The notes: generated by a model not told the origin, from the sequence alone. A DNA stretch of 43,758 nucleotides from an uncultured Eubacteriales bacterium (GCA_902801165.1 CADCHI010000033.1:1-43758), one strand, 5' to 3'. Positions 8,294 to 16,667 are shown, numbered from the stretch's first letter. Numbers and translations are program-made.

Positions 8294-9322
8294 TTAAATG
8301 CTTTTTTCTTCATATGCCGCCAGGGATTCCCCCTCGACCAGCTCCGACGCGATGTAGACCGGGTCGCTGCTGGCGGTGTTGGGGTGCTCGATGTGCTCGA
8401 TCAGCCGCAGGGCGGCTTCCCGGCCCATGGCTTCGGTGTCCTGGCGGATGGTGGTCAGGTGGGGCCGGATGGCCTGCACGTACTGTATGCCGTCATAGCC
8501 CGCGAAGGAGATGTCCTCCGGCACCCTCAGCCCCTTTTCCCGGGCGGCGGTCAGCGCGCCGAAGTACGACGCGTCGTCCGGCAGGAGGATGCAGCTGGGC
8601 CGGTCCTTCCGCTCCAGCAGCTTCAGCACGTGCCGGTAGGCGCTCTCCGTGTCGTCATAGCGCCCCTGGTCCACGTAGCCCGCGGGCAGCTTCAAGCCGT
8701 GGGCTTCCGCCGCGCGGTAGAAGCCCCGGATGCGGTTCTCCGTGACGGAGGAGTTGCGCTGGCCGTGAATGTAGGCGATGCGCCTGTGTCCCAGCTCCAC
8801 GGCTCTGTCCACCAGCGTCCGGATGCCGTTGATGTTGTCGGAGATGATGTTGGGCCGGTTGTTGAACATGTGGTCGATGGTCACGCAGGGAATGTCGCTG
8901 TTGACCAGGTCGGCCACCTCCGCGGAATAGAAGTCCACGCAGGCCAGGCACACGCCGTCCACGTTGCGGTAGCGGCAGTGCTCCAAATAGGTCATCTCCA
9001 TGGTGCCGATGTTATGGTTGATGAAGGTGATGTCGTAGCCGTGGGACTCCGACTCTGCCTTGAAGGCGTTCAGCACCGCCGCGAAGAAGGGATGCATCAG
9101 GCCGCTGACGTTCTCGTCCACGAACAGCACGCCCAGGTTGTAGCTCCGGTTCGTCTTCAGCGCGCGTGCCAGGGCGTTGGGCCGGTAGCCGATCTTTCGC
9201 GCCGTCTCCATGACCTGCTGGCGGGTGGCCTCGCTGATGTCGGAATAGCCGTTGAAGACCTTGCTCACCGTTGAGATGGACAGATCGCAGCTGCGCGCCA
9301 CGTCCTTGATGGTCACGGTCAT
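8294..9322 (-). CDS. LacI/GalR-family transcriptional regulator
   Basis: 342 residues. The N-terminal helix-turn-helix (TIKDVARSCDLSISTVSKVFNG) and hinge helix (NALARALKTN) are typical of LacI repressors, followed by a periplasmic-binding-like sugar domain (about 62-335). It is co-transcribed with the alpha-xylosidase gene and most likely represses it until a xyloside or related sugar binds. The ATG at 9322 has a GGGAGGGAAGG ribosome binding site. A candidate operator lies between its promoter and start codon at 9347-9360, which suggests autoregulation. The effector cannot be read from the sequence. Confidence 0.92.
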   Translation of the reverse strand: MTVTIKDVARSCDLSISTVSKVFNGYSDISEATRQQVMETARKIGYRPNALARALKTNRSYNLGVLFVDENVSGLMHPFFAAVLNAFKAESESHGYDITFINHNIGTMEMTYLEHCRYRNVDGVCLACVDFYSAEVADLVNSDIPCVTIDHMFNNRPNIISDNINGIRTLVDRAVELGHRRIAYIHGQRNSSVTENRIRGFYRAAEAHGLKLPAGYVDQGRYDDTESAYRHVLKLLERKDRPSCILLPDDASYFGALTAAREKGLRVPEDISFAGYDGIQYVQAIRPHLTTIRQDTEAMGREAALRLIEHIEHPNTASSDPVYIASELVEGESLAAYEEKSI

Positions 9323-9346
9323 GGCCCTTCCCTCCCTTGTCGCTTT

Positions 9347-9360
9347 CTAAAACGGTTTCG
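9347..9360 (-). promoter_or_regulatory. Putative LacI-family operator
   Basis: Read on the minus strand, CGAAACCGTTTTAG is a pseudo-palindrome centred on CG, the usual core of LacI-family and cre operators. It lies just downstream of the promoter at 9372-9400 and before the regulator's start codon, a position where a bound repressor would block its own operon. Confidence 0.5.
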
Positions 9361-9371
9361 CCTCTATACGA

Positions 9372-9400
9372 AGTATATCGTCTCCCCGGAAAAAAAGCAA
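9372..9400 (-). promoter_or_regulatory. Promoter of the lacI-yicI operon
   Basis: On the minus strand TTGCTT (9395-9400) and TATACT (9372-9377) are separated by exactly 17 bases and point to the regulator gene starting at 9322. Confidence 0.6.
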
Positions 9401-9412
9401 GGGGTTTAACAG

Positions 9413-9446
9413 AAAAAGCCCCCGCTTTTCTGTGTTTGCGGGGGCT
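9413..9446 (-). terminator. Intrinsic terminator of the degenerate deacetylase gene
   Basis: Perfect 9-base arms AGCCCCCGC (9417-9425) and GCGGGGGCT (9438-9446), followed on the minus strand by five T residues. It lies just after the stop of the gene at 9478-10755. Confidence 0.85.
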
Positions 9447-9477
9447 GATATCCAATTATGATGAAGCTGTGTTCGAC

Positions 9478-10755
9478 TCACTCGTCCACGGTCGGGGCAT
9501 CGTCGGCGAAGAGGCGCTCCTGGGTGGTGATGTCCGCCGCGCCGGTGGCCGCCAGGCCCAGCTTTGCCTGGAAGGCGCTGAGGGCCGCGGCCGTGGTGCT
9601 GCCGAACACGCCGTCCGCGCTGCCATCGGACAGGTAGCCCAGCTCGATCAGCCGCTGCTGCAGCAGGTTGGTGGCCCAGGTGCAATCGCCGGTCTTCATG
9701 AAGTAGTAGGGGATGGCGGTGTCCTCCAGCTCCGGCATGTTTTCCGCCAGCACGTTGGAGGTCTCCTCCATCTCGTTCTCCTCGTAGCCGAACAGCTTGT
9801 TCAGCGTGACCATCTCATAGCCCTGGTTGCGGGCCTCCTCCATCAACAGCTCCATCTTCAACAGGTCGTTTTCATTGGTCTTGAAGAAGTAGATGTTGCC
9901 GGGGGCGATGTTCAGGCCGATGCGGCCGTTGTCCATGGAGCCGCCGTTGAAGGTCCACCCGGCGACGCCGCAGTAGCCGTTCTGGGCGAGATAGGCGTGG
10001 GTGCGGCCGTCGTTTTCGCCGTCGCCGCCGTAGAGCCTGAGGAAGTGGGGGTGGTACTTCACGCCCAGCACATAGCTGACGGCGATGGACTGCTTCCAGA
10101 TCTCGGAGGCCATCACCAGGTCGTTCGCGGCGTAGAGCTTGGCCCTGCCGCTGTAGCAGCGGTTTTCGATCTCAAAGCCCATGCCGTACACGCAGCTGCG
10201 AATGACTTCAGCCATGCCCTGCCGCATCACGTTTTCGCCGGTGGGGAACAGCGTCAGCTTCGCGCCGAAGTCATAGGCCTTCTTGGCAAACTTCGTGGTG
10301 ATGGCCACGCCAGAGCACTCGTCCACGGTGATGGCGATCATGTGCTCATCGGTGTTCGCCTTCCTGAAGATCGGCAGGAATCCCTCCGCCGAGGGCTGAG
10401 GCCGGACCAGGCCGTAGGGGTCGTCCGGGTTGTAGGTGGGCTCCGGCGTGGGGCTGGGCTCCGGGCTGGGCGTGGGGGAGGGCGTCAACACCTGGATGTT
10501 CCCGCCGGGCTCCACGAAGCTGCCGGCCGTCAGCACCAGCTGGTGCTCGTCCACCGGCGGATCGTTGGCATCCACATAGCCGCTCTCCGGCCCGGCGGAC
10601 GCCTGGGGCGCCTGGCCGTCCCGGGTCGGGCCCATCCGGTTGGTGATCACGATGGCCGCAACCAGCGCCAGCGCCGCCAATGCCAGCACACCTATCATAA
10701 ATGACAGGCAGCCGCCCTGGGCGCGCATCCGGCGATGGAGGGTTCTTCTGGGCAT
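9478..10755 (-). CDS. NodB-deacetylase-like protein with lost active site, PG-binding domain
   Basis: 425 residues with the same architecture as the protein at 3800-5008: basic N-terminus, membrane anchor (about 18-38), Pro/Ser/Thr linker (90-107), NodB-like domain (135-345) and a C-terminal PG_binding_1 domain (LLQQRLIELGYL...DGVFG). The catalytic residues are gone: motif 1 is TVDEC (D145, E146), motif 2 is NRCYSG where the metal histidines should be (R199, G203), and motif 3 is LRLYGG without the Pro. It probably binds wall glycan rather than deacetylating it. The start at 10755 follows GAGGAT; a TTG at 10782 has no such site. It follows the sensor kinase gene by 62 bases and may share its regulation. 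Confidence 0.78.
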   Translation of the reverse strand: MPRRTLHRRMRAQGGCLSFMIGVLALAALALVAAIVITNRMGPTRDGQAPQASAGPESGYVDANDPPVDEHQLVLTAGSFVEPGGNIQVLTPSPTPSPEPSPTPEPTYNPDDPYGLVRPQPSAEGFLPIFRKANTDEHMIAITVDECSGVAITTKFAKKAYDFGAKLTLFPTGENVMRQGMAEVIRSCVYGMGFEIENRCYSGRAKLYAANDLVMASEIWKQSIAVSYVLGVKYHPHFLRLYGGDGENDGRTHAYLAQNGYCGVAGWTFNGGSMDNGRIGLNIAPGNIYFFKTNENDLLKMELLMEEARNQGYEMVTLNKLFGYEENEMEETSNVLAENMPELEDTAIPYYFMKTGDCTWATNLLQQRLIELGYLSDGSADGVFGSTTAAALSAFQAKLGLAATGAADITTQERLFADDAPTVDE

Positions 10756-10817
10756 CTCTTTATCCTCGCAATTGTCAATCAATATTATAATGGAAGAAAG
10801 GGACTCAAGGCGCGGAT

Positions 10818-12611
10818 TTACGCCTCCTCGCCGCCCTCATCTCCAGCGTTGTCCTCGGGCTTGTTGCGGTGAACGGTGAAGCTGAACTCCGTGCCGGAGC
10901 CCTTCTCGCTGGTCACCCAGATGTCCTCGTCCATGCGCTTCAGCAGTTCCTTGGCGATGGAGAGGCCGAGGCCGCTGCCCTTGCCGCTGTGAGCCTTGTC
11001 CACCTTGTAGAAGCGGTCGAACACGTAGGGCAGGTCGTTTTCCTCGATGCCGATGCCGGTATCCTTCACGTGGAGCACCACGCGCTCGTCGTCCCAATCG
11101 GCGGAGACGGACACGCTGCCCGACTCGGTGTACTTGATGGCGTTGTCCACCAGTATGATCAGCAGCTGCTCCACCCGGTCGCCGTTGGCATAGACCTGGG
11201 GACACTGGCCAAAGTCGGTCAGCACCTTCAGCTCCAGGCCCTTCTCCTTCGCGATGGCGACGTAGCGGTCGCACACGTCGTAGACGATGTCGTCCAGGGT
11301 CATGACGCTCTTCTGGATGGACAGGGTGCCGCTCTGCAGGCGCGACAGCTCCAGCTGGTCGTTGATCAGCCGGGACAGGCGCATGATCTCCCGCAGGATG
11401 ATGTCGTAATAGCGCTGGCGGTCAGCTTCCTCGGTGACCAGGCCCTCCTTCAAGGGCTCGATCAGGGCGCGCATGGCCGTCAGCGGCGTGCGCAGCTCGT
11501 GGGAGACGTTGGACACGTAGTCCCTGCGGGTCTTCTCCAGGCGCTCCATCTGAGTGATGTCGGAGAACAGGCCCACCGCGCCGGCGATGCTGCCGATCTC
11601 GTCCACGATGGGGGTGATCGTCAGCCGCAGGATCATGTCCCTGGAATTGAGGTTCCGGGTCATGGGCTCGCCGGATTGTATGACGCCGTCGAAGTCCTCC
11701 CAGATGCTCTTGTCCGGGATCAGCTTCATCCGCGGGTCGGGCAGGTGAAGCGCCAGCTTCTGCCGGGTGAAGAACTTTTCCAGCGCGGGGTTGGTGTGGG
11801 TCACCTTGCCCTCGTGGTCGATGGCCACGATGGCCTCGGACAGGCCGTTGAGCATGTTGCGCAGGCGGTTGCGCTCCACGATGAGGGTGTACAGGTTGCG
11901 GGACAGCTGAGCAGACAGGTTGTTGACCGCCTTGCCCAGCTCGCCCAGCTCACCCTCCGCCGACTCGTCGGCCCGGGCCTCCAGGTCGCCCTCGGACATG
12001 GACACCGCCACGTCCCTCAGCTTGACGATGGACTGCTGGCGGGCGTTGATCATGCGCTGCGTCCTCTGCTGGCGGCGCAGGGCGATCGCCGAGATCGCCG
12101 CGCCGATCAGCGCGGAGGCGATGGCCGCTGCCAGCCAGGCGGCGGCTCCCGCGCCCCTGACGGGCAGCGCGGCGGCCACCTTGCTCCAGTCGCTGTTATG
12201 CGGCTCGATCAGGGCGTCCGCATAGACATAGCGAACGCCGTTTGCGCGAAACGCGCCTTCCTTTGCCTCCAGAACCTCGCTGTCAACACCTTCGCCAAGG
12301 CCTGGCAGGGGCTGATCGCCGGTGAGGCAGGCTTCCCTGTACTCACCGCCCATGCAGACCAGCCACAGCTGTCCGCCAGAGGACGCGACAAGGCCCGCCC
12401 CGTCCGCCAGGCGGTCTGGGGCGTTTGCCGGATCCTCCGAGGCCAGTTCCGCGAGGTACTCGACCATCGGATTCAGTTGTGCGCGCGCTGCGGCATTTGT
12501 CTGGATTCGGGTGACAACGGCAAAGGCAGACAGACTCACGGCCATCGTGACCGCGATCACGATGCCCGTGAACAACGCAGCGCGCTTCGTCAGCACGCTG
12601 CTATTTTTCAT
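10818..12611 (-). CDS. Sensor histidine kinase, PhoR/WalK type
   Basis: 597 residues. Two membrane spans (about 11-33 and 155-177) flank an extracytoplasmic sensor of about 120 residues. Then follow HAMP (178-235), PAS (245-350), the HisKA dimerisation domain with H371 in VSHELRTPLT, and the ATPase domain with N490 (N box), D517 in DTGIGI and GKGSGLGL (543-550). It phosphorylates the regulator encoded just upstream, with which it overlaps by ATGA (12608-12611). Domain order and length match WalK and PhoR about equally well. A WalJ-like hydrolase is encoded in the window but not in this operon, so walK remains a possibility rather than a call. Confidence 0.92.
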   Translation of the reverse strand: MKNSSVLTKRAALFTGIVIAVTMAVSLSAFAVVTRIQTNAAARAQLNPMVEYLAELASEDPANAPDRLADGAGLVASSGGQLWLVCMGGEYREACLTGDQPLPGLGEGVDSEVLEAKEGAFRANGVRYVYADALIEPHNSDWSKVAAALPVRGAGAAAWLAAAIASALIGAAISAIALRRQQRTQRMINARQQSIVKLRDVAVSMSEGDLEARADESAEGELGELGKAVNNLSAQLSRNLYTLIVERNRLRNMLNGLSEAIVAIDHEGKVTHTNPALEKFFTRQKLALHLPDPRMKLIPDKSIWEDFDGVIQSGEPMTRNLNSRDMILRLTITPIVDEIGSIAGAVGLFSDITQMERLEKTRRDYVSNVSHELRTPLTAMRALIEPLKEGLVTEEADRQRYYDIILREIMRLSRLINDQLELSRLQSGTLSIQKSVMTLDDIVYDVCDRYVAIAKEKGLELKVLTDFGQCPQVYANGDRVEQLLIILVDNAIKYTESGSVSVSADWDDERVVLHVKDTGIGIEENDLPYVFDRFYKVDKAHSGKGSGLGLSIAKELLKRMDEDIWVTSEKGSGTEFSFTVHRNKPEDNAGDEGGEEA

Positions 12612-13303
12612 GCGTTGACCTCAAACCTGTAGCCGACGCCGTAGACCGTCTTCAGCGCCCAGGGCACGTTCTCCTGAGGCAGCTTCTGGCGGATGCGCTT
12701 GATGTGGGCGTCCACGGTGCGGGTATCTCCGAAGTAGTCATAGCCCCAGACCCGGGAGAGGATCTGCTCGCGGGAGAAGACCTGGCCCACGTTGCTGGTG
12801 AGCATGTGCAGGATCTCAACCTCCTTGGGCGTGCAGGGAATCACCTTGCCGGCCACCTTGACCTGATAGTTCTCAAGGGATATCTCCAGCTGGGGCAGGC
12901 GGATGATGCTGCTGTCCTCCTCGCCCTGCTTCTCGGAGAAGCGGCGCAGGACCGCCTTGATGCGGGCCAGCACCTCGCGGGGGGAGAAGGGCTTGACGAT
13001 GTAATCGTCCGCGCCCAGCTCCAGGCCCAGGATGCGGTCGATTTCCTCGCCCTTGGCCGTGAGCATGATGATGGGCAGCGAACTGGTCTGGCGGATGGCG
13101 CGGCACACATCGATGCCCGAAACCCTGGGCATCATCAGGTCCAACACCACCATATCGGGGTGAAGGCTCTCCACCATCTCCAGCGCCTGCTGTCCGTCAT
13201 AGGCGCTCTGATGCTCGTAGCCCTCCTTGCTCAGGTAGAGGCCGAGGGACTCGTGCACCACCGGATCGTCGTCGGCAATCAAAATAAGAGGATACATTGA
13301 CAT
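12608..13303 (-). CDS. OmpR/PhoB-family response regulator
   Basis: 231 residues. The receiver domain has the acidic DDD at 11-13, phosphoacceptor D55 (VVLDLMMP), T82 and K104. The C-terminal winged helix (about 130-228) ends in the typical VWGYDYFGDTRTVDAHIKRIRQKL region that contacts DNA. It partners the histidine kinase encoded directly downstream with a 4-base overlap. The first ATG (13303) is chosen because GGGGTGAT precedes it. The recognition helix region resembles WalR/PhoP proteins, which control cell-wall or phosphate genes; the true regulon is unknown. Confidence 0.93.
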   Translation of the reverse strand: MSMYPLILIADDDPVVHESLGLYLSKEGYEHQSAYDGQQALEMVESLHPDMVVLDLMMPRVSGIDVCRAIRQTSSLPIIMLTAKGEEIDRILGLELGADDYIVKPFSPREVLARIKAVLRRFSEKQGEEDSSIIRLPQLEISLENYQVKVAGKVIPCTPKEVEILHMLTSNVGQVFSREQILSRVWGYDYFGDTRTVDAHIKRIRQKLPQENVPWALKTVYGVGYRFEVNA

Positions 13304-13336
13304 TTATATCACCCCGAATATCACATTTGTATATTT

Positions 13337-13365
13337 ATTATATACATTCCTTCAACTTAGTGCAA
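13337..13365 (-). promoter_or_regulatory. Promoter of the two-component operon
   Basis: On the minus strand TTGCAC (13360-13365) and TATAAT (13337-13342) are 17 bases apart, about 35 bases upstream of the regulator's start. Confidence 0.7.
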
Positions 13366-13495
13366 CCATCTCCCGAAGAAGCCCAGATTTTATCACAATT
13401 CAGCCCGCCGCAAAACGCATATAACGGCGCAAAAAACGGCGGAAGAGACGCCCGTGAGCATCCCTCCCACCGTTGCTTCTTTCGGGAAAACGCAT

Positions 13496-13930
13496 TCAGT
13501 TCGTCAAAAACGCCTTCTGCCGGTCGATGGCCTCGTTCTGCCGGACCACGAAGTCGCTGGCGATGCCCCGGGCGTGGGGGTCCGCACCGTCGTAGGTGTT
13601 CAGCGACTTGGTCATCTCGATCACGCCCATGGTGGCGCCCTGGATCACGATCTCGGCGATGTGGGCGGAGGAGCGATCGGCGAAGGTCTCCGCCTCGATG
13701 CCCATCCACATGCCCGCCTTTGCCATGAGTCCCGCGGGTTCCTCGCCGCCGCCCGCGGCCCGGAGGGCCTGCTCGCCCTCCCGCTGGGCCTCGGCATAGC
13801 TGTCCCGCTCGGCCCTGAGCTCGCCTATCATACCCTCGTCCTCCGCCTTCTTCATCAGCTGTTCCACCGCGTCCTTGCCCGTGCGCGCGTTGCGCACCAC
13901 ATCCTGCAAGAGCTGGACCGTCTCATTCAT
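13496..13930 (-). CDS. Small helical protein, possibly ferritin-like (DUF2383-type)
   Basis: 144 residues, predicted almost wholly helical and acidic, beginning MNETVQLLQDVVRNARTGK. The pattern of four long helices, with Glu/Asp in the first and third and GIEAETFADRSSAHIAEIVIQG in the middle, recalls PA2169/DUF2383-type four-helix bundles or ferritin-like stress proteins, but I see no firm metal-ligand signature and treat this as a guess. The ATG at 13930 follows a strong GGGAGG that sits in the 3' arm of a hairpin (13939-13977). It stands alone between the two-component operon and the radC-like gene. Confidence 0.6.
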   Translation of the reverse strand: MNETVQLLQDVVRNARTGKDAVEQLMKKAEDEGMIGELRAERDSYAEAQREGEQALRAAGGGEEPAGLMAKAGMWMGIEAETFADRSSAHIAEIVIQGATMGVIEMTKSLNTYDGADPHARGIASDFVVRQNEAIDRQKAFLTN

Positions 13931-13938
13931 GAAAATAA

Positions 13939-13977
13939 CCTCCCGCGCATGAATTCGGTATTATCATGCGCAGGAGG
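13939..13977 (-). promoter_or_regulatory. Hairpin sequestering the SD of the small helical protein
   Basis: Arms 13939-13952 and 13964-13977 pair at 13 of 14 positions around an 11-base loop. On the minus strand the 3' arm ends in GCGGGAGG followed by TTATTTTC and the ATG at 13930, so it resembles both a terminator for the radC-like gene and an SD-masking stem. Confidence 0.6.
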
Positions 13978-14046
13978 CCATCCGTTTACCGCGGAAAAGA
14001 ATGACACCCTGAAGGGATTCCCACAAATGCCACAATATGCAAGAAA

Positions 14047-14847
14047 CTATTCGCCGCCGTCCTCCTCGGCGTAGCGCTCGTGAAGGGCCAGGTTTCCGGA
14101 TTCGGCGCGGATGTTCTGCATCCAGCCCTCCTTGTTCATGCTGCGAAAGCCGGCGCTTCCCGCCAGCACGCAGTCCACCAGCTCCACCTCAGCGGCCCGC
14201 AGGGTGTTGGCGATGCTCTCCAGCCGCGCGGCGCGCTCCTCATCCGTCTCCATGGGAAGGGCGTCCGTCAGCCGCACGAGAAACACGTACTTCGCGCCGG
14301 CGGTGACCGCCTCCGTCACCATCCAGCGCACGTTGGCCGCGTCCCACCAGCACGCCGAGCGCGCCGCCGGCTTCAGCGCCATCAGGTTGAAGTCGAAATC
14401 GGTGGTGATCATCCACAGCGGCGACGCCGACAACCTTTCGGCGATGGGCCGCAGAAAGCGCAGCACCTCCTGGTAGCAGGTCAGGCGCAGCTCCCGGCTC
14501 GCGTGCAGGCCGTGATAGGCGCGCATCAGCCGGCCGGTGATCGCCATCCACTCCGCCATGGCGGCGGTGACGCCCTTGACCGAGCGCAGCTCCTCCTCCG
14601 ACGCGCTGAACACGCCGCCCACCGAGCCAAAGCGGGCCACCAGCGCCCGGGAGACCTCCTCGATGTCCTGCCGGGGCACCGCGTGGTAGAGGATCAGCTC
14701 CACCATCTCGTGGGGCTTCAGGCTGTCCCAGCCCTCCCGCTCCATGCGCTGGCGCAGGCGCTTCCGATGGCCCAGCCACAGGGGCTTTTCCGCCGGCGCC
14801 TCGCGGCTACTCGACGATGTCGATTTTTTCCCGTCCGAACACATCAT
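14047..14847 (-). CDS. RadC-like protein lacking the JAMM metal motif
   Basis: 266 residues from the ATG at 14847. The N-terminal part (LGHRKRLRQRMEREGWDSLKP, then helix-hairpin-helix-like LRSVKGVTAAMAEW) matches RadC/UPF0758 proteins, and the second half keeps the shape of the MPN domain, ending with SMNKEGWM. However the HxHP..SxxD zinc signature is missing: residues 191-198 read VRLTDALP where the AHNHPSG segment should be. The enzyme is therefore probably catalytically inactive. The 5' end overlaps the end of dnaX by about 40 bases, so it is likely translated from the dnaX mRNA. The exact start is uncertain: an upstream GTG at 14877 is possible, and RadC homology starts near residue 24. 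Confidence 0.75.
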   Translation of the reverse strand: MMCSDGKKSTSSSSREAPAEKPLWLGHRKRLRQRMEREGWDSLKPHEMVELILYHAVPRQDIEEVSRALVARFGSVGGVFSASEEELRSVKGVTAAMAEWMAITGRLMRAYHGLHASRELRLTCYQEVLRFLRPIAERLSASPLWMITTDFDFNLMALKPAARSACWWDAANVRWMVTEAVTAGAKYVFLVRLTDALPMETDEERAARLESIANTLRAAEVELVDCVLAGSAGFRSMNKEGWMQNIRAESGNLALHERYAEEDGGE

Positions 14848-16390
14848 AGGATTGATTGATAACCTCCCTGGCCACATCCGAGACCTTCTTCTCCGCCTCG
14901 CCGCTGCCCTCGACCTTCATATTCAGGCCCACCGGCGCGCCGAAGGCTTCGGAAATTGCCGCCTCCAGCATGGGCTTCTTGCGCTCCAGCAGCCGCATGT
15001 GCATCATGCTCTTGCGGGTGAACTCGACGGTCACCTGCTTGCCGTCGAAGCGTATGAACCGCATGGAATCCAGCGGGGCTCGAATGGAAGGATTCTCCTC
15101 CTGCAGGCGTGCCAGCGCGTCCAGCCACTGCTGGGGCGGCTCGTCGGCAGGCGTCGGCGCGGGGGCCTTGGGCTCCGCGGGCCTTTCCGCTTTCGGGGCG
15201 GCGGGCCTGGACGCAGCCCGGGCGGGCCGCGCCGCGGCGCCGCTCTCGATCAGCTTCTCCACCCGCTCCAGCCGCTCTGAAACGGTGGCGTCCGGCTCGG
15301 TCTCCGGGTGGCAGGCGCGCACGGCGGCCAGCTCCAGGATCGTCCGGGGCCGTGAGGCCCACTTGGTGTCCGGCTCGGCCCGCATGAACAAGTCCATCAT
15401 GCGGTTCAGCGCGTCGGGGCCGATCCTGCCGGCCTGCTCCGCGAAGCGGGCGGCGTCCTCCGGTGTGATCTCCATCAGCTCCGCCAGGCCGTCCTTCACC
15501 GCGCCCGCCAGCATGATGCCCCGCAGGTGGGCGACGGTATCCCGGATGAACACCTGGGGATCGCTGCCCCGGCGCATGACCTGGTCGATCTGGGTCAGGG
15601 CGCTCCCAGCGTCGCCGGCGATCAGCGCGTCGGCGAAGTCGAACATGGCCGCACGGCCCGCCGTGCCCAACACGTCCCGGGCCAGCTGGCCGGAGACCTC
15701 GCCGTCGGTGTAGGAGAGGCACACGTCCAGCAGGCTCAGCGCGTCGCGCATCGCGCCCTCCGCCGCCCGGGCGATCTCCATCAGCGCCTCCTCGGAGGCG
15801 GAACGGCCGATGCCGCCCAGCACCACCATCAGCCGCTCCACGATGACCTCTGTGGAGATCCTGTGGAAGTCGAACCGCTGGCAGCGGGAGAGTATGGTGG
15901 CCGGCAGCCGCTGGGGCTCCGTGGTGGCCAGTATGAACACCGCGTGGGCCGGAGGCTCCTCCAGCGTCTTGAGCAGCGCGTTGAACGCGCCGGTGGACAG
16001 CATGTGCACCTCGTCGATGATATAAACCTTGTAGCGGGTCAGCGCCGGGGGATACTTGATCTTCTCCCGCAGGTCGCGGATCTCGTCCACGCCGTTGTTG
16101 GAGGCGGCGTCGATCTCCACCACGTCCATGCTGGTCTCCTGCTTCAGCGCGCGGCAGATCTCGCACTCTCCGCAGGGATCGCCGTCCCTGGGGTTCAGAC
16201 AGTTGATGGCCCTGGACAGCACCTTGGCTGCGGTGGTCTTGCCCGTTCCGCGGGTGCCGCAGAACAGATAGGCGTGGGCGATGTGCCCCGTCATCACCTG
16301 CCGCTTCAGCGTGCGAGTGATGGCGTCCTGGCCGCATATTTCGGTAAAGGTATCGGGCCGCCACGCGCGATACAGTGCCTGATAGCTCAT
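14807..16390 (-). CDS. dnaX: DNA polymerase III subunits gamma/tau
   Basis: 527 residues. MSYQALYRAWRP opens the clamp-loader ATPase, with Walker A GTRGTGKTT, the four-Cys zinc module (CLNPRDGDPCGECEIC), Walker B IIDEVH and the SRC sensor motif (ILSRCQRFDF). Domain III and a Pro/Ala-rich linker (about 380-420) follow, then a tau C-terminal domain. It opens and loads the DnaN sliding clamp encoded nearby. The ATG at 16390 has a GGAGG site. Its downstream neighbour is a radC-like gene instead of the more usual ybaB-recR. I could not identify a programmed frameshift signal for a gamma product. Confidence 0.96.
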   Translation of the reverse strand: MSYQALYRAWRPDTFTEICGQDAITRTLKRQVMTGHIAHAYLFCGTRGTGKTTAAKVLSRAINCLNPRDGDPCGECEICRALKQETSMDVVEIDAASNNGVDEIRDLREKIKYPPALTRYKVYIIDEVHMLSTGAFNALLKTLEEPPAHAVFILATTEPQRLPATILSRCQRFDFHRISTEVIVERLMVVLGGIGRSASEEALMEIARAAEGAMRDALSLLDVCLSYTDGEVSGQLARDVLGTAGRAAMFDFADALIAGDAGSALTQIDQVMRRGSDPQVFIRDTVAHLRGIMLAGAVKDGLAELMEITPEDAARFAEQAGRIGPDALNRMMDLFMRAEPDTKWASRPRTILELAAVRACHPETEPDATVSERLERVEKLIESGAAARPARAASRPAAPKAERPAEPKAPAPTPADEPPQQWLDALARLQEENPSIRAPLDSMRFIRFDGKQVTVEFTRKSMMHMRLLERKKPMLEAAISEAFGAPVGLNMKVEGSGEAEKKVSDVAREVINQSYDVFGREKIDIVE

Positions 16391-16667
16391 TTCAACAACC
16401 TCCGGGAACTCCTCCGACGCCCCGCGGCGACGGTTTCAGATATATTTCCTTATATATTGTATCCTATTTTGCCGCAAAGTGAAAGGGTGTATGCCCCGTT
16501 TGCGGAATATTTTGCCCGGGCAGCCTCATATTTTTGATCTGCCAGCACAAATTTTACCCCGTTTTTTAACAGCGAGGTAAAGGCGAATACATCTGAGACC
16601 TTTATAATCGCTTATAGTGGGCAATGTTTGTTGTTCATTTCATTCGCTTCAAGCGGAGGGCTTATCG
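16391..16667. other. Divergent dnaX/murG intergenic region
   Basis: 277 bases, AT-rich relative to the genes. On the minus strand TTCACT followed by TACAAT after 16 bases, within 16450-16485, could serve dnaX. On the plus strand TATAAT at 16603-16608, with only a poor -35 box, could serve murG. No gene seen. Confidence 0.4.

Noticed and set aside
5159-9274. Very long plus-strand open frame (1371 codons) opposite yicI and lacI
   Set aside because: Antisense shadow caused by high GC codon bias; His/Val/Ala/Gly-rich, no family, no start signal. The minus-strand genes have complete active-site motifs.
14807-16390. Programmed frameshift in dnaX for a gamma product
   Set aside because: I looked for an A-rich slippery site with a following stem and saw none convincing.
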